DNA of 64,000 nucleotides, taken from the NCBI GenBank assembly GCA_019828595.1, contig JAHQRK010000014.1:682001-746000 (forward strand). The letters are read 5' to 3'. Source of the DNA: Aphanomyces cochlioides. Lineage: Eukaryota; Oomycota; Saprolegniomycetes; Saprolegniales; Verrucalvaceae. The position numbers were made by a program, and so were the translations under genes. The notes beneath the pieces are model-generated. The model did not search any database. It saw nothing but the letters and a program-made list of their open reading frames with translations, and was not told where the DNA came from. Of this stretch, positions 41,767 through 53,152 are shown piece after piece (position 1 is the first letter of the stretch; every line of letters starts with the position of its first letter).

Positions 41767-41803
41767 GTCCGGAGGTCTCGCGATACCTCGATTGTGCCGG
41801 ACT
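41754..41803 (+). promoter_or_regulatory. -1 programmed ribosomal frameshift site (T TTA AAA plus stem)
   Basis: Heptamer TTTAAAA at 41754-41760 is phased T-TTA-AAA in the gag frame. It is followed by a 5-base spacer and a stem AGTCCGG (41766-41772) with CCGGACT (41797-41803), with AGGT/ACCT pairing inside. Slipping back one base continues directly into the protease frame (ILSPEVSRYLD). The gag stop lies four to six bases after the heptamer. Confidence 0.8.
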
Positions 41804-42530
41804 ACCAGCGCGACCAAACAAACAACAAACACCAGAAAAAGAAGGAAAACACAAAACCCGACAAAAAGAAGAAAACAAGAAAACCGCACAAAAATCAGCC
41901 CGCTTGCATTCAAACCCCCAAAGAAACACGCCACTAGAGAAAAAGGTCCCCGTAATATGGAATATATCGCGCGATTCCAACTCTGTCGTACCATCAATCC
42001 ACTTCGCCGCCAAGGACCGCACAATCCTGCCTTGGGGCTTTGAGTTGAAGGAAGGCGAAGAGTTGGGATTTTTCACTGAGCCTAAGGAAGGCGAAGGCCA
42101 GCATCACCAAGCATTATTGAACGCTCAAATCATGAATGAAGATACGGTGATCCTGGCCGACACTGGGGCTGATATGAGCGTGATTCATATTCGGGCCGTG
42201 GAGTGGCTTAAGCTTCCAATCGATCGAAGAAAGACTACCCGCATTGACGGGCTTGGATCCAACTCAGTTCGCACAATCGGGACGGCACCAGTCAAGATCA
42301 CTCTGGGCCAAGGAATTGTTTACTGCCTTGAGCTCGATGTCTGCGACTTAGGAGACGTCGGATTCAATATGGTTCTTGGAATGGATTTCCTATCCCGGGC
42401 TTGCATCACTATCGACACGAATCGGCGTGAGATGAGCCTACCCGATGGTGAATGGGTCCCCTTGCTACACCGACCTACTCGCTATCATCGTGGGACGATT
42501 CAATATATTCAAATCCCAAAGCAAACTTGA
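41758..42530 (+). CDS. retropepsin-like aspartic protease region of pol
   Basis: Entered by frameshift from gag. After a Lys-rich linker, the active site reads ILADTGADMSVIH. The second conserved stretch is NMVLGMDFLSRACITID, as in pepsin-like retroviral proteases, which act as homodimers. The frame is interrupted by one in-frame TGA at 42528-42530 and continues in the same frame beyond it (PGDSVIIPLKAIP), so this is a stop mutation in a longer pol frame. Role: processing of gag-pol. Confidence 0.8.
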
Positions 42531-43690
42531 ATAAGTCCAGGCGACTCGGTCATCATTCCCCTGAAGGCCATTCCCGACTCGATCGAAGCCGATTGCACTT
42601 ACTGGGTCCACCGAGGAAGACGATGGGTGACGACGGCACTGACTGGTTCCAACAGAGTGCCTACAGCTTTCCGAGTTACCAATGTGAGTCAGTATGGGGT
42701 TAGCCTCCTCCCTCGAACAATTATCGGAGCAGTATCAGCCCGGGGAAAGAGGCCGCTCGACACTCAGATGATTCGTGTGAACAGCAATCGATATCGAGCG
42801 TGGGAAAATGAGGTATACGAAGGCAGCTTCCCCCGCAGTTTCAGAGACAAGCTGAGGGATGATCAACATCAAGAGATCGCTCGGAGTTATCCCCCACCAT
42901 CACCTCGAGAAGCTCCCAGTCAATTGTTGACCCAAAGCGGATTACTACCTTTACATGCATCCTTCATTGCGAGCGATAGTAAGGCGAAGGAAGGAGGGCG
43001 AAGGGAAACTGCGGATGAAAGTCAGGATCAAGAAGGACGGCGACGTATGGATCTACAGATAGAAGAACCAAGCTACGACTGTGAGGTGTTGTCGGACGGG
43101 TCGAGTGAAGACGACGGTATGCTGTTGGGGAACAATCTGCCTCACCACCAGATTTTCCATCTCAAATCAGTCCCGGATGTCGACCAAAGCCAATGCGACC
43201 CTGAATTACAGATACGAGAGGGGATCGACATGAGTCCAGAAGAGATGGAGAATCAGTTGGCCCTAATACCCGAAATCACCCCATGTTCGGAACCCGTGAG
43301 GATAGAAGACTTGGATTACGGTGAAGCCGACCAATCAGGCGAAGAAAGGGAAAAGATGCGAGTGGTCTTGGCCAAATACCAGCAATACTTCATACAATCT
43401 GGAAGTGGTTTGCCATCCGCAGCCCGAGGTGCAGTGTGCGACATTGATGTAAAAGGAGCGAAGCCTATCGCCCAACGAGCCCGACGAGTCCGACCGGAAC
43501 ACTTGAAGCAACTTTTTGAATTATTGAAGGGCCTATGGGCTGATAACATTTTCCAATTCTCCCTGGGCTTCGCCGATCGTCATCGTCTTGAAGAAGGGAG
43601 GCTCCAACATTCGCCTCTGTATTGACTATCGAGCTATCAACGATTTACAAGAATTACTGCTCTCCCCTATGCCGACCTTGGACAGCTAGC
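42531..43690 (+). pseudogene. pol linker and N-terminal reverse transcriptase
   Basis: Same frame as the protease up to about 43550, then one base out. The RT fingers follow as NSPWASPIVIVLKKGG and LCIDYRAINDL up to LSPMPTLDS. The long acidic linker (42780-43340) has low complexity. The shift near 43550 is in a TTTT run. Confidence 0.75.
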
Positions 43691-44420
43691 GAATTTTGAT
43701 GCCATCCAATGGTTTTTATCCTTAGACAATGCCAGTGGATTTTGGGTCGTTCAGGCCACGAAGAGAGCAAGGCGAGTCAGCGCTTTCATTTGCCCCTAGG
43801 TCATTTCGAATGGACAAGGATGGCACAAGGATTAAAAACGCCCCCATGATTTACCAGCGAATGATTTCGAATGCGTTGTTTGGTTTTGTAGATTTACCAC
43901 CCGGTGTCAGTGAAGTGGATAAGGAAGGCGAACCCCGGGACATGTTCAAGATTAATTATAGGTACCCTGTGGAAGAGATGCCGCCCGTCGCCAACCGAAC
44001 TTCGTTTGCAGATGACATCAGCGATGGTGCAGAAACCTGGGATGGGATTGTGGAATTGACAGATCGAATTTTGAGCCGGTTGACCCATTTCAACATCAGC
44101 ATTAGTGCATCCAAGAGTAAATTCGGAAAGCGAAGGATTGAATTTTTAGGCCATTGGATTGCTCAAGATGGATTGTCAGCCAGACCAAAAGGCCTAGCGC
44201 AATTGGTGAATCTCCCGTTCCCCGCCTCGCTACAAGGTGTCCAGTCTTTCCTAGGTTCCTTGAACTTCTACTCGCGGTTCATCGAGAATTATTCCATTAA
44301 GGCTAGCAGCCTCTATGAATTGTCACGCGAAGAAATTGAGGGAGGCGAAGTCTCGGATGCAGCAAAATTATCGTTTGAAGAATTAAAACGAGACTTCGCC
44401 GCCGTTCCTACCTTGAAACA
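43686..44420 (+). pseudogene. reverse transcriptase palm, multiple frame breaks
   Basis: Motif A SLDNASGFW (first catalytic Asp) lies near 43724; the LGHFEWTRMAQGLK block near 43797; NAPMIYQRMISNALFGF in the next frame; and the catalytic FADDIS (instead of the usual YxDD) at 44006-44023. Four frames are used within 150 bases. One change sits in an A-run (GGATTAAAAACG) where one missing A would explain it. All RT motifs are otherwise recognisable. Confidence 0.8.
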
Positions 44421-44850
44421 TTCAGTGGCAAATCAAGACGTCCATATTCTGCTTTACACGACAAAGTGGGCCATTTCCGCCACAGTGTGTCAAGAATTCG
44501 AGGGTGCGCTTCATCCGATACGATTTTGTGGTCGGGTTTTGAAGGGTGGTGAACCCAGGTATGAAGGATGGGCAAAGGAAGTGTTGGCTCTCCTCCGAGT
44601 ATTGAAGACATGCTTTTTCGAAGTGAGAAGTCGAATGCTGGTAGTCTATACGCGCTTCGCCTTACTAAATTGGTTGCTGAAAGATAAGCAGGCGAAGTCC
44701 GAGAATTTGCATTGGGCAGCTATGCTAGCTCCGTGGTCGATCAAGGTGGTGCAAGTACAAGAGCTAGATGGGCGATGGAACCTTTCGATCATGGTAACCA
44801 GGGCGCTGAACCCCCCAGACAGCACCACCTTGGAGTCATTCGAATTGTTT
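44421..44850 (+). CDS. degenerate RT-linked RNase H domain of pol
   Basis: Alignable with Ty3/Gypsy RNase H by the ILLYTTKWAISATV, AKEVLALLRVLK and LVVYTRFALLNWLL blocks. The catalytic Asp expected in YTDAS and TDH is replaced (YTTK, YTRF). Only the Glu remains. It therefore acts at most as a structural connection domain. Confidence 0.7.
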
Positions 44851-44899
44851 GAACCCAACAAGGCGAAGTATGGATTGAAGCCCAGGCAAGTCCGGATGC

Positions 44900-45310
44900 C
44901 GACCATTACCGAATTGAACGGTGCATATCTCGCGGCATTTGATAGATCTATCAAGACATCCGGGCGATTCGGCGCTTGGGGAGCCATCATATGGTCACTG
45001 CCAGAATGGAAAATCGTTTGGGCTTCCTCAGGGGCGTTGGAGAATGCTACTGTAAACCTAGCCGAATATCAAGGAGCAATATCCGCCCTCGATGCTGCAC
45101 TTCAGTTGGGAATACAATCGATTCATGTATTTGGTGACTCAAAACTGGTGATCCATCAAGCCCTGGACTGGATGCAGTGCAAGCAGCTTCATCTCCAAGG
45201 CAAGCTTAGGGAATTGAGGGAGCTCGAGAAGAAATTGATCCGTGTCGACTACCACCATGTGCTACGAAAATGGAACGGAAGTGCCGACCATCTGGCCACT
45301 ATGGGTATGC
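44900..45310 (+). CDS. second, catalytically complete RNase H domain of pol
   Basis: A separate RNase HI fold follows the degenerate one: Asp in LAAFDRSIK (44941), Glu in NLAEYQGAISAL, Asp in HVFGDSKLV (45134) and Asp in NGSADHLA. It is in frame with the flanking pol sequence (43729-46071 open). Additional RNase H domains of this kind are known from plant Tat-lineage elements and from oomycete elements. Confidence 0.75.
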
Positions 45311-45539
45311 TGTATAGAGGAAGGGCCCCCGAGCTGACTGTCGAAGATCTAAATGAGCTACAGGAGAAGAACCTGCTCGCCGAGCTGTTACAAGGTCAAG
45401 AAGAAAGTCAGGCGAAACAAGGCGAAAATACATCAACGAGCTCAATGACCAGACAGACTTCGCTTCCCGAGAAAGGAGTATGGGCATTCACCCACCCTAA
45501 GCCGAACTCCACCACGGTGGGTTTGAACTTAAAGATTAG

Positions 45540-47205
45540 GCTCGCGAGGGTAAGCCGGGCGCAAGACAGAGAAAAGAAATGGCTGGCCTTGAAGAACTAC
45601 CTCCAGGGAAAACTCGACGACCTCGATACTGAAGACATCCTGAAGGCTAGCAAAGAGGCAGGATCATACGAAATTGGTGAAGAAAATGCATTATACAGAT
45701 TGAATTGGTCCAAGAGGCGAAGTCCGGAGCCCCAACTGGTCTGGTCCCTGGTTATCCCGGCCGAACTTACCCTTACGATTTTACAACATGCCCATGACAG
45801 TTTAGAGGGTGGCCATCTCCGGTTCCAGAACACTTATGAACGATTAAGAAGACATTTCTACTGGCCCGGAATGTACACTGACGCAAAACACAGTTTGTGC
45901 CCAAGGTGGACCCGCTCCCCGAATACCTGCGCGAAGCCCGGGGAACTTACTACCCACTCGCCCCATGGACCTGATCAACATGGATATCGCCACCGACTTG
46001 CCTCGAACGCCCTCTGGCAACACGCAATTGGTAGTTTTTGTGGACAACTTCACTGGGTGGGTAATGTGTAAGCCCACGGCCGACAGACAAGCAAGAACGT
46101 TAACAAGGGCTTTTGAAGAAGCCGTGTTCAATGGGTTTAGCGCCTGTAGAGAAGTCCGACACGATAGGGAACCATCATTGATGGGAGAAGTTTTCTCATA
46201 TTTCGCCTCAATGCTCGGACAAGTACAGTTGCCGACCTTCGCCTACCGACCCCAAGCTAACGGAACGGCCGAACGAGCAATTCAAACACTGACACGGTCC
46301 ATCAAAGCTTACGTGTCCGACCCTCAACAACGGGATTGGGATGAATACGCTTGTCGTCTAGCCTTGGCTATCTACACTGTCCCGTCAGCTACGAGGGGTG
46401 AATCCTAATGCACGGGTGGGACCCATTTACAACGCTAACCGCCTCACTACCCCTACCTGAGGTACACGAAGATTCTGACGCTCAGCGATGGAGGCTAACA
46501 ATACTGAATCAACACATCCATGCCCAAAAAACCGCTCGTGGATTGCTCGAAGCCGCAGTACGAGGGCGAGCTGAGGCACATAATGCCCGAGTTCCTCCCA
46601 ATGCCGAAGAGCGCATAAACACCGGCAACAAGGTCTGGTTGTACATTGATCAGGTAAAACCCGGAGTGAAGAAGAAGCTGGCCCACCTGTGGCATGGACC
46701 GTTCAGAGTGGTCGAGAAAAGAAGAAATTACTCGAGTGTGTTGGAGATGCAAGGACGGCGAAGGCGGAAGAACCACAAGCAACAATCGGAAGTCCACGAT
46801 ACCCGCCTGAAGCTCTATCGGGTTTATACTCCACGACCCACTGATGTTCTTGAGGATCAACCCCCAGTGGACTTCGATGAAGAATTGTATCTTCCCGAAG
46901 ATTCATTCGAACCAGGCGAACCGTTTGTGGAGATTTTTGGAGTGCGAGATATACGCTACACTCATTCCAAAGAATTCGAAGTACAGACTGCAAAAAATGG
47001 ACCATGGTTGTGGATCGCTGCCTCCCTTCTCCCTACATCGGAACTGTTGACTTCATTTGAGAAGGATTGGCTTCGTGTGAGCCGCCTGGGCATGATGATC
47101 GACGACGACGCAAATGGCGAGGAAGGCGAAGCTAAGGAAGGCGAAGTCGAGGAAGGAAATGAAGAAAAACCATCCCCAACCGACGGCAATGCACGACTCG
47201 ATTAG
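45540..47205 (+). pseudogene. integrase: zinc domain, DD35E core, GPY/F domain
   Basis: The N-terminal zinc domain keeps HAHDSLEGGH and the FYWPGM block, but the CxxC that should follow DAKH is missing. The core reads INMDIATD, VRHDREP and NGTAERAIQ, with exactly 35 residues between the second Asp and Glu. The core frame ends TAA at 46406-46408, overlapping an ATG, so the C-terminal part is read one base out. It has the WHGPFRVVE stretch of the GPY/F domain, then a long acidic tail with GEEGEAKEGEVEEG. Role: insertion of the cDNA copy. Inactive as written. Confidence 0.8.
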
Positions 47206-47359
47206 GGTGGCCACCTCATTTATATTTTGCATATGTGCACATCAAATAATCAAGAAAAACGACGAAAAACAAGAAACAAACAAAGCAAGAGAAGAAATGT
47301 TCAATATTTACGCGAGCTAAAAGCAAGGCCGGCGAAGGATGGAAAGGCAAGAGCTCCCT

Positions 47360-49438
47360 TTACGCTGCAATCGCTTGACCCGCCGCCCCGGAAGCTGGTG
47401 GTGGGCCTTGTCCAAACCCAGAAGAGCCAGGGTGGTTGTCGGGCGGACCCTCAGGGCCCTGGGAGTCAAAATCTGGCTTATTCTCGAGCGTTGAAACGTA
47501 CCGCTTCAACTTCGCCAACCTTTCATGGCGACGACGCTGAGTAAAGGCAGTCGGATACTGAGGACCGATTGTCTGAATGACTTGGTTCGTGCTCTCGTCC
47601 GTTACAGGCAACTTCTTGTTCCCGTATGTGCGCTCGATATCATGGAGAAGGACGGATCGACTTCGCACTAAACCACGATCATCGCGAGGTTTAGAACCAT
47701 GAACCTTGTGGAACTTTGCCAGATACTTGGGATTGTGGACGCGGCAATGGAGCCAATTGTTGGAGCAACGATCTCCTTTCCCAGGCTTGATACTGGGGCC
47801 AAAACAACGGGTGCGAGCGCGATCATCGTGGTGGACCCTCACGTGTCGAAGAAAGCACTCATCCCAAGGCAGCTGACAATATGACCCATCTGACATTCGA
47901 CCATTGCAAGGACGTGCTGTTGCATCCGGGGCAGGAGGGGGGCCAAAGCTGAGTCGCTTTTGTAGACGACCACGAATTCTGTCCAACTCGGCTGGTGTGC
48001 GAGGCCCTGAGGGATACCGAAGGTTGTGAACTTGATGCGTCAAATCCTGAATGACATCCCCATAACGATGGAGAATTTCTGATACCGAGTCAAAGAAGCC
48101 ATCGGACGAGAGAGTAGCCGGGATTGTGGATCGGTAACTTTCGAGCCCTCGATCAAATCTCTCCTCTGATTCCTTGAGAGCGTACTCCACAGCTGATTGT
48201 TCAAGCCGAGGAGTAATGACTTGGTCGATTTCTTCACCCGAATCGTAAGGCTCTTCGTCAGAGCTAGCGTCCTCGATGGCAATGTATCCATCGCTACGAG
48301 CCCTTGGTGCACGTGGCGAAGCTTGAGTGTGGCTTGTCTTGGGAATTTTGTGCGGAGGAGGCGAGTCAGATCCTTGTTGAGCCGGCCTTTTGTGTTATGG
48401 CTTTGCTGCACTTGGCCGCCCTGACTTCGCCTCGCTCTTCTCTTCAGGCTGAGTCGAGTCGTCGGTTTTTGTCTCTGGCTCATTGGAATCATCCGGGGGC
48501 GTATTGCCGGGAAGCGAAGGTCGGCCGGGCATTGCTGGGGTGGTTGGAAAATCATCGTCTTGAAGTGCTGAGTCATCGGGATCAACCGCGGTACCGGTAG
48601 AACCAGCGTCGGGCTCTTGTTTGACGGTCGACTCGACACTAGCTGTGTCATCTTCGTCACCAGAGTGCGAGGTCGATGAGGACAAGGTCAAATCCACAAT
48701 CTCACGCCGTTGAAAACCTCCCCGATCATGGAACGTAACGCGCGGGTCCTGAGCCAGTTCAGTCTCGATCCGGCGAGCTGCACGCCGTCCTGACGTCAGT
48801 TGCTCGGTCGTCTCAGTTTCCGCTTGAATCCGTTCCTGGACTCCTCCAAGGAGGGTGGTCAAGCGCTTTACCCAGCGGTTGTACATGCCGTGAGCCGGAA
48901 GGTTATCCGGAATTTGCCGAGCTTCAGTATGCGCCTGCGCTATCGCGTCTTCCAGGGCCGACTGTTGGATATACAGGCTCTCGAGACGATGGGCACAACG
49001 TATGTCCCAGAACGTTATGGGGAACAAATCGCGCAACGCTTGGTCGTACTCGGGAGTGGAAGTAATGACGTTGCTTCGATACTGTCGCCGGGTTTCGCCG
49101 CCCGACGCCATTGCGATTTCATAATCTTCCAGAGCCGAGAGCAGTTGTTGTCGCAATGACTCATCTAAGCGCCGCATGAGATCGGAGGCATCATCGAATT
49201 GCTGGCGCATTGGAGCGGTAGAAGGATCGTTGGCAGACAAACGGTAATCGACGAACTCCTCTTCATTCGTCATAGCACTGTCGTCGAACATTCTCACTGG
49301 ATCAACAAGACCACCATCACCAACAAATACACTTTCTAGCCATTCGACAGTTTCCAAGGCTTCCTTGAGTACAGCAGCGTCAGCATCCATCTGATCTTGG
49401 TGCAATTTGGTGGTCGTGGTTACTCTTCGCTTGGACAA
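47360..49438 (-). CDS. antisense accessory ORF of the retrotransposon (one in-frame stop)
   Basis: A single minus-strand frame from ATG 49438 (MSKRRVTTTTKLHQDQ) to 47360, about 692 codons, interrupted only by TAA at 48395-48397. The N-terminal half is acidic and helix-rich (DASDLMRRLDESLRQQLLSAL) and ends in a Pro/Ser/Asp-rich region. The C-terminal half has a Cys/His segment near 47850-47915 (C, 9 residues, C, 6 residues, C, 3 residues, H) followed by a second CSNNWLHCRVH cluster. Family not recognised. It lies between integrase and 3' LTR, opposite to gag-pol, so it needs its own promoter. The plus strand here has no comparable frame. Confidence 0.6.
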
Positions 49439-49460
49439 GTCGGGTCAAAATTGAGAATGA

Positions 49461-50140
49461 CTAAGTATGGCGAAACAAGGAAGGAGAATTATGGAAATCG
49501 GAAAACAGAAAACAGAAACGCGAGACAACGGGAAGAATCAACTGTGATATGGAATTAAGAATAGCACCAAGATGGTACAAAAGAATTGGCAGTTGACGAT
49601 ATGGCCGTTGACGGTTACAAGTGGTCACTCTCGTCATCCGTAGTCGATTGATGTCCGAACGCGCCTGATGCTTTTGTTCGAGATGACGACTGGCCGCTCT
49701 GTGGACGCAGGTAGCCAAAGGGTTGGCACATGGAGTACCGCGGCGAGTTAACATGCCGCACGGAGGACCTTGGGGGCGACGATGCCGGCCTTCGCCAGCC
49801 GACAGCAGAGCCACCGCTTGAGTTAAGAGGTTTACCTCAGCATTCAACGCCTGAATGCGTATTTCAGCCCGTTCCAAATGGCGCCCCTGGTCGGAGAGGC
49901 GAAGATCCAACTGAGAGATGTGAAGGCCCTGATTGTGGAGCTCAGATCGAGGGCTATGCGCGGCTGTCCAGGGCGGTTTGGTTGAAAACCACTGTCTGTC
50001 GAGTGCGGCGAAGAAGGGGCAGCTGATGTCGAAGGCACCTGTGCAGGCTCGGTAGGGGAAGGTGGTGAATTGGTGGAGACGACGCGGTTGCTTCCACGTT
50101 GGTAAGCGATGAAAATGGTGGCAGCGTGGTCGAACGACAT
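49461..50140 (-). pseudogene. second antisense ORF: coiled coil plus Cys/His motif
   Basis: Possible start ATG 50140 (MSFDHAATIFIAYQRG), with a frame change near 49940 into a coiled coil (LERAEIRIQALNAEVNLLTQ). Then comes a Cys/His segment near 49700-49760 with the same C, 9 residues, C, 6 residues, C spacing as the first antisense ORF. A competing plus-strand frame (50099-50461) also looks protein-like, so strand assignment is tentative. Confidence 0.4.
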
Positions 50141-50415
50141 CTTCGCGAATTGGCAGAATCAGCAGGGGTGCGTTTGGATTGGCGGTCGTTCGAAGAAACA
50201 CTGGAACGGAACGATGCTAATCGCGCTTGGCTTGTTGAGGCCCTCATACGTATCGTCACGCGGGGAAGTGAAGACAATCCAGGCGAAGTCAGGCGAAGGC
50301 CTGGGAAGTTTGGGTGGTTTGTTGAACGTGTGCCGAAAGAAGATACAGTGTATAGCGCCTGCTATGGGATGGTCTGGCGCTCCTCATGTGAAGTCGCACG
50401 AAGACCAGGGTGGCT

Positions 50416-51283
50416 TGTGACAGGGAAGACCTCAAGAAGTATATGTGTGAGGCGAAATTAGGGAGGAGAAGTAAGGAACCCCCTCAGCTGAAGCCGACCA
50501 GGACACGGCACGCCCCGAAGCAAGAAACAAAGCAACCGAACATTCGCCCTAGCGACGACGCGACCTGGGTGGCGAACTTGAACCCACCAATCGAAATCAG
50601 ACAGGGTTCGATGGCCAATTACAGCTGTGGGCGCGCCGTCGATACTGTTTGCAGGATCGACAACCCGGAGCTTGGCAAAGTACAGCGACATTAGCCAATG
50701 TGGGCCTGCCAAGAATGCCTTTTGTACCAATAAAGAGTTCAGAGCGGCGAAGGCCAGCCATCGAGAGTGTAAGCAACTCGAGGCGTAAAGTAACGAAGGC
50801 AAGAAAGAGCTCAGAGCCGCAAGAACCAGTCAACGAGACGTGAGCAACCTTTAGTGTAGAGAATTTGAGGCTAAAGACGATAAAAAACTTCCGCTTTTGC
50901 CTTGTATGGATCACTGAGTCCTTACGACCACTGCCGAGAAGTTTACTACGCCAAGAATTGTCGTTGGAGCCGTTGACTGTCTTTATTTGCTGCGGCGGTG
51001 TCCTGTGTCGGTTGTATGTGCCTTTCATTGTGTGCGCCGACCTCTTCTGTACTGTTTCCCCCCTTTCTGTATTGCCCTGTACCCGTGCCCAAGTCTGCCA
51101 CAGTCATGCCGGGCAGCAAGACCACACTTTTCCTCCCGAACTTCCCCAAGTTCATCTTTCCCAGTTTCTCCCACGTTGTTTGCGCTTGGCCACGCCCCCT
51201 GGGAGTCGAAAGCCGTATATCAAAGAACTACACCCATTATCCTTGTGCCGAGCGAGCCTTCTATCTCTCTCACCCATCTCACA
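50416..51283 (+). repeat. 3' LTR (868 bp)
   Basis: Same length and ends as the 5' LTR. The polypurine tract expected just before 50416 is not obvious (AAGACCAGGGTGGCT). Confidence 0.95.
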
Positions 51284-51287
51284 CTGG

Positions 51288-53150
51288 AGTCGTGCGGAAT
51301 AAATTTTGACGCAAGCAAATTGACGCAACAATTGACGCGTACAAATTTCAAGTGAAAAGAAATTGAAATATTTCGAACATGTTTTCAAACATTTAAAACG
51401 TTTGAAATTACGCTATTTAAAGGTCACTTTCGAGGGCAATATAAGAAAATGTTTGCAGAAACTTTAAATAGTGTATGCGTCAATTATTTGAAACATTTTC
51501 AAAACATCTCAAATTTCCAGTTTTGGACCCAAACGACAATACTCTCTGTACTTTTCAATTCTACGTATATGGTGTGATTGGCATTGCGAAGTTTCGAAAG
51601 GATGGTCGTGATACAGACAATTCACAGTTGTGGGACTCACAGCTTGAGAGCAATCACATTTAAATAAAAACTGACCTTATCAACCATTTTCTGTTTTCGA
51701 CAAATCGACGTGATTAGTTAGGGGATACATCGACAGCCCACATTCTTTGTTTCGAGAAACGAAAAAAAACTGTTTGATAAAACACAAACAGTCGATCAGT
51801 GGTTTAAAACACTTTCGTTTGTGCGATGGAGGACGCTGGCATGTCAGGAAATGTTGATTCTCTTCCCGATGACACATCCTCCTTTGTTGATTTGCTTGCT
51901 GGTTCCGACTTTTTAGAATATGACAATGAAGACATGGTCTACTCCGATGCAGTCGTATTGCCTGAGTGTTCAAAACACTTGTATAATACCCTGTGTACTG
52001 TCGTTTCTTTTCTAATTTACTCAAAATCAAAGACAAATTGTTGAGTTTCAATAATACACTGGATTCGTCTAAAAAAACTGTATCGGACAATACCAAAAAC
52101 TCAAAACTCATATTTTGGAGGAAAATGTCGTGCCATCAACTTGGATGCCTCATATCTCGGCGACAAAAGCACTTATTGGGATGGTTCAGTCGGCAAAAGA
52201 AAGCTTAAATGATGGAGAATCTCAAACTATAGATAAGCCTACTTTCTATTTACTCGACTTCATTTGAAGGGAACAATTTTCTCGGACAAAAATGAAGAAT
52301 AAAAAACCAAGTATAATTTTCTTACGTCACAATTGGTGGACTGAAACCCTGCCGAGGTGATCAATTTCATCCACCCAAGAACATTTTCTATAAAAATTGT
52401 AGGTTTGTGATAGAGATTTGGAGTCGAAACTCTTCGCCGAACACCAACGCGGCATGCTATAATCGTCATTCCTTTGTGACGTGTACAATAATTACCTTTA
52501 TGTAGGGTACAATGTTGTTCTATGCACACTTCGGCATCGCATTTGTGTCTGCCATGCATCAATCCAGCTTCTCAACATTAGAGCAACCGGTGCAGTTTGC
52601 TATATTGGGCTTGCCAAAGTTAAATTTGGCAATCGAAGCAAGTTATGGCAAACCTGTGCCTTGGTTTCAGTTTGCCAAATGCCATAGCTACTGTATTTGC
52701 CAAATCTGGTTGGATTGCTATTTCTCCAGCCAAATTTAGCAGGAGAAATAGCAACGAAACTTCGCTTTTCGAAGTATTTCAGATAGCTTCGAGTCGTTTC
52801 GAGATACCCCACCACTTTGTGTTGAGCTCTCAACGTTGCGTTGTGTCAGTCATGGGTACAGGTCAGTACTGACAGCGCAACTGGAATATACCAGTCGAAT
52901 GGAGCCTTCTACAAACGGGTAAAAGATTGTTTTGACCAGCGCATGTCAACCTCTTCGGCCTCGTCAGACGACCGCAGTTCGGTCAGTTTTCTTGCCGATC
53001 TGCGTTGTGTTTTGTTCTTTGTATGCATGCTTCGTCTAAGTTGATTGCCTGTGAATCCGTTTATTGCGGAAAAGAAGCGTTCTTCGTCGTCGTCGTACTC
53101 GTCCATCAGGATGGAGAAGTGATCCATTGCTCTTGCTTTCCACTCTTGTC
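51288..53150. other. AT-rich degenerate region
   Basis: No confident gene. Contents: a short acidic plus-strand frame at 51826-52044; a 13-bp hairpin (TTGCTATTTCTCC, 52715-52754); a diverged inverted pair (TTGGTTTCAGTTTGCCA at about 52663 and inverted at about 53681) suggesting an old element around the MITE; and a minus-strand frame 52909-53127 (MDHFSILMDEYDDDEERFF) that resembles the acidic N-terminus of some transposases. Confidence 0.4.
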
Positions 53151-53152
53151 TA

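Larger units (their letters stand above)
39518..51283 (+). mobile_element. Ty3/Gypsy LTR retrotransposon, complete, with antisense ORFs
   Basis: 11.77 kb bounded by 868-bp LTRs starting TGTGA and ending TCACA, with target duplication CTGG at 39514-39517 and 51284-51287 (5 bp ACTGG if the shared A is counted). Order: LTR, primer site, gag with zinc knuckle, -1 frameshift site, protease, reverse transcriptase, degenerate RNase H, second RNase H, integrase, antisense ORFs, LTR. Integrase after RT places it in Ty3/Gypsy. Several frame breaks make this copy non-coding in parts. Confidence 0.95.

Noticed and set aside
43550..43830. Introns in the reverse transcriptase region to explain frame changes
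   Set aside because: The coding motifs are contiguous with no room for an intron; single-base indels fit better.
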